Assembly: GCF_001613425.1 (NCBI RefSeq)
Contig: NZ_BDCI01000002.1
Location: forward strand, 372,001 to 436,000
Length of the DNA stretch: 64,000 nt
Reading direction: 5' to 3'
DNA from: Nocardia vulneris
GTDB taxonomy: Bacteria; Actinomycetota; Actinomycetes; Mycobacteriales; Mycobacteriaceae
Below the pieces are notes generated by a model, which was given only the letters and a program-made list of their open reading frames with translations, had not been told where the DNA came from and did not search any database. Both the position numbers and the translations under genes were made by a program. Each line of letters opens with the position of its first letter. Within the stretch, counting starts at the first letter, position 1. Positions 47,480-57,700 of the stretch are shown one piece after another.

Positions 47480-47499
47480 GCTCAGATACTGACCTGAGC
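47480..47499. promoter_or_regulatory. Dyad upstream of xylA
   Basis: GCTCAG (47480-47485) and CTGAGC (47494-47499) are perfect inverted arms with an 8-bp spacer, 17-36 bp before the xylA ATG, a good location for a repressor site. The regulator is not in the window. Confidence 0.4.
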
Positions 47500-47596
47500 A
47501 ACTATCCCGCCGCCCGCACCTCGAAGCAACCACCGCATGACCGACGGGGTCCACTCCACGCAGCTTCCGCAGGAGACCGTTCCGCGCCTCGACCGA

Positions 47597-47926
47597 TCAG
47601 GACACCGACGGGCCGCGGCGCCCGGCTTCCGGATCCGCGACGCGAACAAATGCGCCCGTTCCGGGATCGATGCGATGGGGGCCGCGGAGGGGTTGGGGGT
47701 CGTTGCTCAGTGCGACCTTCAGTTCCTTCGGCTGATGACCGGCTTCGGCGGCACTGGCGCGGGCGGCCTCGATAGCTTCGGCTTCGGGTATGTCTCGTCC
47801 GCCCGCGAAGACGACCGCGACGTGCTGGTGCACGATTCGACCGGTTCCGGCTTCGTAGAGCGCGACGGTGCGGACGCTGGTTACTTCGGGCACGTCTCCA
47901 GCGCCCTGCAGAAGTGGAAGTTCCAT
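47597..47926 (-). CDS. Small hypothetical protein, second of a two-gene unit
   Basis: 109 residues, soluble, with no signal peptide or membrane segment. The start MELPLLQGAGDVPEV is set by GGAGGAG five bases before the ATG; a longer frame upstream would run through the preceding gene. The middle has VHQHVAVVFAGGRDIPEAEAIE and the end is basic and disordered. I do not recognise the family. It follows the 102-residue gene by 26 bp, so the two are probably co-transcribed. Confidence 0.6.
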   Translation of the reverse strand: MELPLLQGAGDVPEVTSVRTVALYEAGTGRIVHQHVAVVFAGGRDIPEAEAIEAARASAAEAGHQPKELKVALSNDPQPLRGPHRIDPGTGAFVRVADPEAGRRGPSVS

Positions 47927-47952
47927 CTCGACTCCTCCGAAATATGCTGGGA

Positions 47953-48261
47953 TCACGCCCAGATGAACCAGTTGAGCACCACGTCGGTGTGGCAGTTGTC
48001 GGAAATCAGCAGCCCGCTGACCTCGGTGATGTCCTGCGAATAGAAGGTCGGCGTATGGATCGGTAGCTCGTGCGTGGCTCCGTCCGCGGTCCGGTACCGG
48101 AACCATGCCGCGATGGCGCGCGCGATCGGCGTCGCCCATTCGTCCCAGTCGAATCTGGACGACAGACTCATCTGCACGACAGCGGTCACCGGCGCGAACG
48201 AATACTGAATGCTGACAGTCTGATTCCAGGCCTCATGCCAGGCTGTCCACTGCCCCTTCAT
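47953..48261 (-). CDS. Small hypothetical protein, first of a two-gene unit
   Basis: 102 residues, rich in Trp (seven visible), with the strand-like segment SIQYSFAPVTAVVQMSL then FDWDEWATPIARAIAAWFRYR. There is no signal peptide. A very strong ribosome binding site, GGGAGGGG, lies seven bases before the ATG. I do not recognise the family. It is divergent from the GMC oxidoreductase, with 226 bp between. Confidence 0.65.
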   Translation of the reverse strand: MKGQWTAWHEAWNQTVSIQYSFAPVTAVVQMSLSSRFDWDEWATPIARAIAAWFRYRTADGATHELPIHTPTFYSQDITEVSGLLISDNCHTDVVLNWFIWA

Positions 48262-48487
48262 CTGATCACCCCTCCCGAAAGCGGCACTCGAACCGTGCCG
48301 TCCCTTCGCAGGGTCTCAGCAAAGTCCCCGCGAGACCATGATCCGGTCCTTTCAGCGGACCCGTTCCCCCGAGAAGTAAATGATCATTCTGCTGCCGCAG
48401 AGTTCCTACCTGCATGTTCGCAGCAATTTGTGCGGTATGACCGTGCGGCGTGGTTAACTCGACCGCCAGTGAGAAGGGGAGATCGGG

Positions 48488-50440
48488 ATGGAGCCGACGG
48501 GTGCGCAGCGGGCAGCGCTGCGGATGATTTGCGATACGTTTGTTCCCGGCGACGGTTCGATGCTGCCGTCGGCGAGCGAGCTGGGGGCGGTGGACACCGT
48601 ATTTCGGCTGTTGCGGCGCACGCCGCGGGAGGCGGATCGTAAGCAGCTGGCAATGCTGTTGGGGTGGTGGGATTCCCGGCTGACCGGCCTGCTTCTCGGT
48701 GCGGGGCCGCGACGGTTTTCCACACTGTCGCAACAGGAACGGGAACAGGCCCTGCTGCGGCTCGGTGATTCCCGGTTGGGTCCGGTGCGGGCTATCTTCC
48801 AAGCGCTCAAACAGGCAGCGCTGCTGGCCTACAACGTGACTCCCGGCCCGACGGGGACCAACCCCCTGTGGCGCGAAATCGGCTACCCGGCACCCAGCGG
48901 ACCGCTCGACACCGCCCCTGCACCCGCGCTCACGCCCCTGCGATACACCGAGAACACCACGCTCACCTGCGATGTCGTCATCGTCGGATCGGGCGCAGGC
49001 GGCGGCACCGCGGCGGCCGTGCTGGCCGCAGCGGGCCTCGACGTGATCGTGTTGGAGCGCGGAAACTATTACGACGACCGGGATTTCGGCGCAGGTGAAC
49101 TCTCCGCCCTGGAACAGCTCTACGCACCCGGCGCGAGTTCCGCGGAGGGCCAGATCACCCTGGTCGCAGGCACCTGCCTGGGTGGCGGCACGGTGGTCAA
49201 CTGGAGCACCTCATTGCCTACTCCCGATTCCGTCCGTGCGGAATGGGCCGCACTGGGCGCGAAGCAGTTCGCCGAGACCGAGTTCGAGCAAGCGCTGAAG
49301 GTGGTGGGCGAGCGACTGGCCGTCACCGACACCCGTTCGCCGCTCTCGGCCCGCGACGGCGTACTGGAACGCGGCGCACAGGCGCTCGGCTGGGACGTAG
49401 GAACCCTGCCGCGCAACGTGACCGACGCCTGCGATGCCGGAAAAGAATGCGGTTCCTGCGGTTACGGCTGCCGCGTCGGCGCCAAACAGTCCGTCACCAA
49501 GACCTGGCTCGCCGACGCGGCCGCGGCCGGTGCCCGTCTGGTCGTCGACGCGAACGTGCGCCGCATCCACGTGACACATGGTCGCGCCGAGAGTGTTTCG
49601 GCGCTCACCGAGTCCGGGGCGCAGATCGAGGTGCGGGCCCGCGCCGTCGTCGTCGCCGCGGGCGCGGTACAGACACCCGCGCTGCTGCGCCGATCCGGGT
49701 TGGGCAACGAGAACATCGGACGCCACCTGCGCCTGCATCCGGCCGCCGCGGTGTTCGGCGTGTTCGAGGAGGAACTGCGGGGCTGGGAGGGCGCGTTGCA
49801 AGGCCGTATCTGCCGTGAGCACGCGAATCTCGACGGCAACGGCTACGGCGTCATCTACGAAACCGGGCCGGTGCATCCCGGTCTGGCCCTCGGCTTCATG
49901 GGTTGGCGCGGGGCGGACGCACACCGTCGCACCCTGCTCGATTTCGCCCGCACCACGCCGATCGGCATCATCACCCGCGACCGCGACTCCGGCACGGTCA
50001 CCGTCGACAAATCCGGCGAACCGATCGTCAACTACCGTCTCTCGTCCTACGACGCGGCACACCTGCACACCGGCATCGAGGGCGCCGCAAGCATTCTCGA
50101 AGCAGCGGGCGCCCACCGCATCTTCTCCGGCCATCAGGCCGGCGTCGACTACGAGCCCGGGCGCCGCGGCTCGCACGCCGAATTCGCCGCAGCCTGCCGT
50201 GCCGCGGGCTACCAGCCCGGACGCTGCGCCATGGGCGCCCTGCACATCATGGGCTCCGCCCGCATGGGCGGCTCCCCACAGCTGTCCGCCACCGATCCCG
50301 ACGGCGCCACCTGGGACGTCCCCAACATCGTCGTCGCCGACGCCTCCTGCTTCCCCACCGCCTCCGGCGTCAACCCGATGATCTCCATCGAAGCGATCGC
50401 CCACATGAACGCGAAGAGATTGGCCGCCGAACTGACCTGA
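48488..50440 (+). CDS. GMC oxidoreductase, long-chain alcohol oxidase-like
   Basis: 650 residues. Residues 1-110 are a helical gluconate-2-dehydrogenase-subunit-3-like leader (MICDTFVPGDGSMLPSASELGA). The FAD motif VIVGSGAGGGTAAAVL starts near 164, followed by LERGNYYDDRDF and GTCLGGGTVVNWS. A cysteine cluster CGSCGYGC near 321-328 precedes the substrate domain, and the C-terminus ends ASCFPTASGVNPMISIEAIAHMNA with the GMC-C histidine/asparagine region. The layout matches the fatty-alcohol oxidase branch rather than choline or cholesterol oxidases. AGGGGAG lies six bases before the ATG. It may oxidise long-chain alcohols or sterol-like substrates. Confidence 0.85.
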   Translation: MEPTGAQRAALRMICDTFVPGDGSMLPSASELGAVDTVFRLLRRTPREADRKQLAMLLGWWDSRLTGLLLGAGPRRFSTLSQQEREQALLRLGDSRLGPVRAIFQALKQAALLAYNVTPGPTGTNPLWREIGYPAPSGPLDTAPAPALTPLRYTENTTLTCDVVIVGSGAGGGTAAAVLAAAGLDVIVLERGNYYDDRDFGAGELSALEQLYAPGASSAEGQITLVAGTCLGGGTVVNWSTSLPTPDSVRAEWAALGAKQFAETEFEQALKVVGERLAVTDTRSPLSARDGVLERGAQALGWDVGTLPRNVTDACDAGKECGSCGYGCRVGAKQSVTKTWLADAAAAGARLVVDANVRRIHVTHGRAESVSALTESGAQIEVRARAVVVAAGAVQTPALLRRSGLGNENIGRHLRLHPAAAVFGVFEEELRGWEGALQGRICREHANLDGNGYGVIYETGPVHPGLALGFMGWRGADAHRRTLLDFARTTPIGIITRDRDSGTVTVDKSGEPIVNYRLSSYDAAHLHTGIEGAASILEAAGAHRIFSGHQAGVDYEPGRRGSHAEFAAACRAAGYQPGRCAMGALHIMGSARMGGSPQLSATDPDGATWDVPNIVVADASCFPTASGVNPMISIEAIAHMNAKRLAAELT

Positions 50441-50594
50441 GCTGTCACCGCATCGGGGCCGACTCGATGCCCCCAATTCTATTGGCATGAGCCGACGCCC
50501 GCGAATTGCCGCTACCCTCCTCGACACATCCTGCGGCGCAGTTGAAGTCGGTCGCCCCGGTGAAAGTAGGGGCGCTCCAGCAAATTTGCAGCTT

Positions 50595-50624
50595 TTTCAA
50601 CTCGTCGCGGGATGTGCGTACACT
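50595..50624 (+). promoter_or_regulatory. Candidate promoter of the toxin cassette
   Basis: TTTCAA (50595-50600), 18 bp and TACACT (50619-50624) would give a leader of about 45 nt before the SseB-like gene, which has GGGGAGGG eight bases before its ATG. A second pair, TTGAAC (50628-50633) and CATAAT (50651-50656), has ideal 17-bp spacing but would start transcription inside the ribosome binding site. Confidence 0.3.
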
Positions 50625-50676
50625 CTGTTGAACTCGTTCAGCGGACAATGCATAATCACAGGGGAGGGTTCGGGGG

Positions 50677-51063
50677 ATGTCCGACGCCGACGGCCGGGGA
50701 ATTCTGCGCGGTGAAATCGCCGCATTCTATGCCGGTTTCGGTCAGGCCGAAGCCCTGCAGGCCGCATTTCGGCAGGCAGCGCTGTTCGTGCCGGTGACCG
50801 ACGACGAGCGCATCGCCACTTCGCACGTGGGTGGTGTCGATTGGCTGTGTGCGTTCACCGGCATCGAGGAATACGCCCGCTACATGACGGCGCGAGGCTA
50901 TCTGGCCGAAGACGGTATCGAGGCCGACCGAGAGTACCGGTACCACACCCTCTCGGGTTGGCGACTGCTCGACTATGCCGAATCGTGCAAGCAACCCACC
51001 GGCATCGCCGTAGACATCGTCGGGTCGAGCCCGATGGCATTTCCACCCGAAGTAACCGAGTAA
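50677..51063 (+). CDS. SseB-like protein of a type VII-linked toxin cassette
   Basis: 128 residues, soluble. Residues 8-60 (ILRGEIAAFYAGFGQAEALQAAFRQAALFVPVTDDERI) and the following GGVDWLCAFTGIEEYARY match the N-terminal SseB fold, which is common as an accessory gene near actinobacterial ESX-type toxins. A chaperone or adaptor role is inference. It is the first gene, 21 bp before the WXG-like gene. Confidence 0.75.
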   Translation: MSDADGRGILRGEIAAFYAGFGQAEALQAAFRQAALFVPVTDDERIATSHVGGVDWLCAFTGIEEYARYMTARGYLAEDGIEADREYRYHTLSGWRLLDYAESCKQPTGIAVDIVGSSPMAFPPEVTE

Positions 51064-51084
51064 CACACGAATCGAGGGGGCAGC

Positions 51085-51705
51085 GTGACCCAGCAGGTCA
51101 AGGTAGATCCTGCGGTGCTGCAGCAGGCCGCGAAAGGAATTCAGTCCACCATCGGCGAACTGTCGAACATGGGCATCGGCGAAACCGGCAACATGGGCCG
51201 CGGTTTCGCCCTGCTCACCCTGTCGACGATGGAGGCAGGCAAGCACACCGTGCAGAAGACGTTCGAGGAGTTCACCGAGCGCTGGTCGTGGGGCGTCCGG
51301 GCACTGGTGCAAGCAGGCAACTCGATCGCCAGAACGCTCGGTTTGGCGGCTGGGCGCTACCACGAGATGGACGAGAAGGCCGAGGGCATGCTCAAGAAGA
51401 TGTGGACCCACCTGGCGGGCAATCCACATCTCACCGACGAGCAGATCACCGCCCGTTCGTGGGGAGACACCTTCTCCGACAACGCCTTCAACCACATTCG
51501 CAACGCGGACTACAGCATGCAGTCGTTCGACAAGGCGAACCAGAAGATCATGACGAATGTCAAAGTGATCGAAGCGGTCGCTCCGCAGGCGATCGCGAAT
51601 GTATCCCCGGTGAGCGGCAGCCTGCTCTCCGGTCAGACACCCGGGTGGGACACCGGCGCCTCGAAGAAGGCCGCCGAAATCATGAAACAGTCCGAGGGGC
51701 ACTAG
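51085..51705 (+). CDS. WXG100-like ESX secretion-associated protein
   Basis: 206 residues, predominantly helical. The N-terminal helix VDPAVLQQAAKGIQSTIGEL and the second helix ERWSWGVRALVQAGNSIART around a WSWG turn give a helical hairpin of the WXG100/LXG type. An extra C-terminal domain contains WTHLAGNPHLTDEQI and ends in KKAAEIMKQ. Such proteins pair with the N-terminal signal domain of the toxin for type VII export. GTG start with GAGGGGG four bases upstream; its stop is 2 bp before the toxin start codon. Confidence 0.78.
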   Translation: MTQQVKVDPAVLQQAAKGIQSTIGELSNMGIGETGNMGRGFALLTLSTMEAGKHTVQKTFEEFTERWSWGVRALVQAGNSIARTLGLAAGRYHEMDEKAEGMLKKMWTHLAGNPHLTDEQITARSWGDTFSDNAFNHIRNADYSMQSFDKANQKIMTNVKVIEAVAPQAIANVSPVSGSLLSGQTPGWDTGASKKAAEIMKQSEGH

Positions 51706-51707
51706 CC

Positions 51708-54700
51708 TTGGGATTCTGGGATGTTGTCAACGACATCGGCGAGGCGATCGAGGACGGTGTCGAAGCGGTCGTCGAGGGCGTCGGACAGGTCGCCGACGAC
51801 GCGCTGGACCTGCTCTCCGACGGCGCGAAGGCGATCGGCCTCGACGGCATCGCCGAGGGCTTGGACGACCTCGGTGACAACATCGCCTCCGGCACCGGCG
51901 GTGACGTCGAAGAGGAGGAACTCGGCGAGACCGAGGATCCGAAAGAACTGATCCGCGGCGAGCCGACCGAAATCAGCGCCACCGCACAGACTTTGCAGAA
52001 GATGGCGACCGCCATCGATTCGACTGGGCAGGCGCTCAAGCAGATCGACGCCGCCGAATGGGTCGGCGAAGGCGCGGACGCGTTCAACGCGGTCTATGAC
52101 AAGCAGCCGAAACTGTGGTTCGACTGCGCCGACGCCTTCACCTCGGCAGCCAAGGCAATGGAGGCCTGGCACAACGAGGTGAAGACCGGGCAGGGCAAGG
52201 CCGCCGACGCCATCGATAAATGGAAGGCCGCCGACGCGGAGGAACGCAGACAGAAGAACTGGTGGAACTCGCTCACCGGCGAACAGCAGGCGCAGACCAC
52301 ACTCGTCGACACCTGGACCTCGATGCGCAACGAAGCGCGAGAGATCCTGCGCGGAGCGCGAACTCAGCGCGACAACGGAGCCTCCATCGCAGTGGGCGCG
52401 TTCAACGCCGCCACCGACAAGGCACCGAAGGAACCACCGTTCACCGACCGCTGGATCGCCAACATCTCGGATATGGGCGGCGTCCTCGAGCACGGGGCAT
52501 TGAACTTCACCTCCGGCCTGCTCACCAGCTTCACCGGACTCGTGCAGTTCGTGCGCCAGGTCAACCCGACCGATATCTACAACATGACCCACCCCGCCGA
52601 ATACGCGACCGGCCTCTCCGATCTCGCGACGGGACTGGTTGTCGCAGTGGCGGATCCGGGCGCCACAGTCTCGGCGATACTGTCCGACGCCAGGAAGAAT
52701 CCGTTCGAATTCATGGGCGCGCTGACCGGTGATGCGCTGCTCACTGCCGCCACCGGCGGTGGCGGCAGTGCCAAGGTCGCCGTCAGTGCACTGCGCAAGA
52801 TGAAGGACGCGGGCCGGCTGGCCCGTGTCGCCGACGATGTCGGCGATGTCGGACGGCACCTGCCCAATTCGACGCACACACCGAGCGGCACGCCGTCGCA
52901 CATGTCGATGCAGACCTCGCAGCACCCCGCGCCCACCCGCGTGGACAACGGGCATACGCCCACGGACACGAACCCGGTGCAGGCGAACAGCCGTCCTGAG
53001 GCTCCCGCTCCGAAGCACGAAAATGTCGGCGGTACAAACCATTCGACGACGGAGCAACCGCATCGGCCGGAGTCCCCGGCATCGGGTCCGGCGCACCATG
53101 CGCCCGATCCGACACCCACCCGGCACGCGGATCCGGACCCGGCACCGAGTTCTCATACCGACCCCTCCCCTGCCCCGCACACCGAACCCTCGCCCATACC
53201 GAACCAGCATGCGGATCCCGGCCCCGACCGCTCGCCGGTCGCCCACCGCGATCCCGACCCCGCACCGTCGCCGCACACGAACGCGGACCCGACGCCGCCC
53301 ACACGCCCCGACGCCGATCCGCCGCCACATCGCACCGACCCCAGGCCAGAGGCGTTACGCCCCACGACCCATGCCGACAATCCCCCCACGGTGCACGCCG
53401 ACCCCGAACGCGCGCCCCATTCCCGCACCGACGTCGACTCCCCCTCGCCGCACGCCAATTCCGATGCGCCGCAGGTGAACCCCGAGGCGCGATCGCCGCA
53501 CGCCGACGCCACACCGAACACCCACGCGAACCCCGACACCACGCGAACGCCGCACAACGACACCGCACCGGGCGCGCGCGAGCACGCCGATACGACACGA
53601 GCACCGGGCGCGAACTCCGACGCGACCTCCGACATGCGCGCGACCCCCGACTCCCAGCGGTCCCCCCAAGCGAATTCCCAAGCGGCACCGCATGTTCGCA
53701 CCGATCCAGGCCACAATTCGACCGCAGACCCGGTCCACGCGCCGCCCGTACGCTCTGACACCGGGGCTGCGCCGACCCATCAGACCGACCCGGCGTCGGT
53801 CCGCCCGCACACGCCCGACCCGCAGCCGGGCCCCATACGCCAACCCGATCCCGCACCCGTCTGGCAGACCAGCCCGTGGTCGCATCCGGACGCTCCGGCA
53901 CCGTACACCCGCCCGGATCCCGCGCCGGGCATCCGCGCGCAGCCCGACCCCACGCGCGCCTACTCCGATCTCACCCCTGCGTCACGCCCTGAACCAGGTA
54001 CCCGCACCCCATCGGATCGAACGCCTGCCGCACGGGCACAGCCGGACCCCGCGACACGTCCCTACGCCGATCCGAAACCAGTCGCCCGCCCGCACCGCGA
54101 CCCCACTCCGACCAGCCGTACCGAGCCGCACCCGTCCCCGACCACCCGTCCCACTCCCGATCACGCCCCGCAGCGCGCACACGCTGAACCGACGACCCGC
54201 ACCCACCCGGACACACCGACTCGGCACACCGATTCCCACGGCACGAACAGGCCTACGCCGCATCAGGATCCACATCGCACCCCGGACAGCACCGACCGCC
54301 ACGATCGCCCACACGGTCCCGAAGACGCACCACGCGATCGGCGTCCCGACCTAAATCACCCGCGCGACCGCCACCCCGACCGCGAACCAACCCGTGACCG
54401 CGAGCACGACCTCGACGACAAACCGCGCGATCGCCACCCGAAGGACCGCCCCCGCACCCACGACGACACACCGCGCGATCGCGACTTCGACCACGACCGC
54501 CGACACAGGCCGGACAATTCGCCGCACGACCGCGACCGCACCGACAACCGCGACCGCCCCCACGATTCCGAGACCACTCCGCGGGACCGGCACCCCGACC
54601 GCGACCACGGCAACGACCGCCCCCGCGACCACGACGACACACCTCGCGATCGCCACACCGACCGCACGGACACCCACGACCGTCCGCACGACCCTGACGC

Positions 54701-57700
54701 CGATCACCCCGCCCGGGGACGCGCCGAGGCCGACCGGAATGCGCATGAGCACGCACGCGAGACGGGCCCCGAGGCCGATCGGACACCGGCGCAGAAGACC
54801 TGTTCCACCGACCCGGTCGATATCAGCACCGGCGAATTCCTGCTTCCCGACACAGATCTCGACCTGCCCGGTGTGCTGCCGCTGACCTTGCAGCGGGCCC
54901 ACCATTCGAATTTCGGGTTCGGTCGCTGGTTCGGCCCGTCGTGGTCCAGTACTTTGGACGCAAGGATCGTGGTCGAGGACGCCGGCGTCACGTTCATCGG
55001 CGAGAACGCGATGATGCTCGCCTACCCGCATGCCGAGGTCGGCGTTCCGGTGCACCCGCTCACCGAAGGACAGCAGTGGTCGTTGACCCGCACCGAAGCA
55101 GGCGGGTACCGCGTGTGGGATCAACGAGCTGAGGTCCTCTGGCATTTCGCGCCGGAACTGGGGCTCGACGGCATCGAGGCCAGGTTCGGCAACTACGCGA
55201 TCTCGGCGATCACCGACCGGCACCGCAACCGAATCCGGTTCCACTACGACGCCGACGGCGTGCCGGTGGAGGTCACGCATTCGGGCGGATATCGGGTCCG
55301 AATCGATTCGGACGGTGCGCGGATCACCGGCCTGTCGCTGCTCTGCGACGATCCCGAGCTCGGCGAATCAGCCGCCCGGGTGCTGGAGTTCGCCTATGCC
55401 GGAACAGATTTGGCTGCAATCACCGATGCCGACGGAGCCACCACCCGGTACACCTACGACGTCGAGCATCGGATGACCTCGTGGACCGACTCCAACGGCA
55501 ACCAGATGGTGAACACCTACGACGAGTCCGGTCGCGTCGTCTTCCAGCGCGGCACCGCCGGAATATTGAACTGCGACTACGACTATCTGGAACTCCCCGA
55601 CGGCACCGGCCGGCTCACTATGGTCACGGATTCTTTCGGCGCCTCCACGTCCCACGGCTTCGACCGCGAACTGCAACTGCGTGATCTCGTCGACCCGCTC
55701 GGCGGCCGCACGCACATCGACTACAACGCCGACCGCAGACCGCTGACCGTCACCGGCCCGGACGGCGCGACCACCCGCTACCACTACAACGGCGCGGGCG
55801 ACTGCGCGAAAGTCGTTCGACCGGACGGCCATTCGACCGAGGTCGAATATCTCTGGCGCAACCGCCCGCTCACCATCACCTCCCCCGACGGCTCGGTGAC
55901 CCACCGGGAATGGTCCGAGCACGGCAATCTCTCGGCGGTGGTCGACGCCATGGGGAGCCGCACCGAATTCACCTATCACCCCAACGGCGCACTGGCGTCC
56001 GTCGTCGAAGCCAACGGTGCCCGCACCACCTTTCAGGTGGATCAGGCGGGGCTGCTGACCCAGGTCACCGAGCCGCACGGCGCGGTGACGCATATCCGAC
56101 GCGACGCCGCAGGCCGTACCACCCACATCATCGATCCCCTCGGCGAGGTCACCCGCTTCGACTGGTCTGCCGCCGGAAAGCTGCTGCGCAGAACGGATCC
56201 CGACGGGCGCAGCGAATCGTGGACCTACGACGGCGAGGGCAACATCCGCAGTCGCACCGATCGCACCGGCGCGGTCACCCGGCTCGGGTACGGCGATTTC
56301 GACCTCCTGCGCTCCCGAACCGATCCGGACGGCTCGACCACTCGCTACACCTGGGACACCGAGCGCCGTCTCGTCGCCGTGCACAACCCGATCGGCCAGA
56401 CCTGGACCTACGAATACGACAGTGCCGGAAGGCTGGTCGCCGAGACCGCGTACAGCGGCGCGACCACCCGATACGCGTACGACCGCGCGGGGCGGGTCAG
56501 CGCGATCACCCCGGCAACCGGCGCGACTCGTCACCAGCACCACGACGTCCTCGGCCGCCTGACCGAGATTTCCGCGGGCGACGAGTGGATCCGCTACACC
56601 CACGACCCGGCAGGCCGCGTCCTGACTGCGGTGAACGGCGTCGGCGCGGATCTCACCCATCGTCTCGAATTCGCGTACACCGCAATCGGTGCCGTTGTGT
56701 CCGAGAAACTCGACGCCAACCCGCCGATGCTCTTCGAACAGGACAGGCGCGGCCACCGCACGCGCCGGACCACACCTTCGGGCGCTGTCGCCACCTGGCA
56801 CCACGATGTCACCGGCCGCCTGGACCATCTCAACGCCGACGACCACGACATCACCTTCGACTACGACCCGCTCGGGCGGCTGACCACCTGGCGAGTAGGC
56901 GAAGTGGCCGTCACGCGTGGCCTCACCGCCCTCGGCCGAGTGACGCACCAAGAGGTGACCGCCTTTCCGCCACGCTCCCTGGCACTGGAAGCCGGGCCGT
57001 CGGCTCGACCGGACCCGACCCGCCTTCGTCGCGACGAATTCGCCTATCGCCCAGACGGATACCTCATCTCCCACACCATCGACCGTCCGCAGACCAACCC
57101 CTTGCGACGCGATTACCAACTCGACCCTGCCGGTCGGGTCACCACCGTTTCGACCGATGGCGCGCCCACCGAGCGCTACACCTACGACGCACTCGACAAC
57201 GTCACCAGCGCCACCGTGTCAGCACCGACAGGGGGCAAACCTGACTTTCCGCCCGACAACGGTCGTCGCGAGTACCGCGGCGCTCTCCTCGTCCGGGATG
57301 GCCGCACCCGGTACCACTACGATGCCGCCGGACGGCTGATTCGCAAAACCACTGTCCGGCTGTCCCGGAAACCGGACGTATGGCACTACCGCTACAACGC
57401 TTTCGACCAATTGACCGACGCTTGGACGCCGGATCGCCAGTGGTGGCATTACACCTACGACGCCCTCGGCCGCCGCACCACCAAACAACACCGCGCTACC
57501 GACGGCACTGTCCTGGAGCGCGTCGACTATCTCTGGGACGGCACCCAGCTCATCGAACAGTCCAGCGGTACCGCGACCGTTCGCTGGCAGTACCAACCCG
57601 GCTCACACACGCCGCTCACCCAGTCGACCGACCAGGGCACGGTCGATCGCGAGTTCTACGCGATCGTCGCCGATCTCGTAGGTGCCCCCGCCGAATTGGT

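Noticed and set aside
50628..50656. TTGAAC-17-CATAAT as the main toxin-cassette promoter
   Set aside because: Transcription would begin within the Shine-Dalgarno sequence of the first gene, so the upstream pair is more plausible.
50841..51707. In-frame upstream extension of the toxin frame to 50841
   Set aside because: It overlaps the SseB-like and WXG-like genes in another frame, has no protein-like composition, and the TTG at 51708 has a proper ribosome binding site.
51702..53901. Long minus-strand frames opposite the toxin linker
   Set aside because: They arise from the biased C-rich low-complexity coding strand and have no recognisable protein features.
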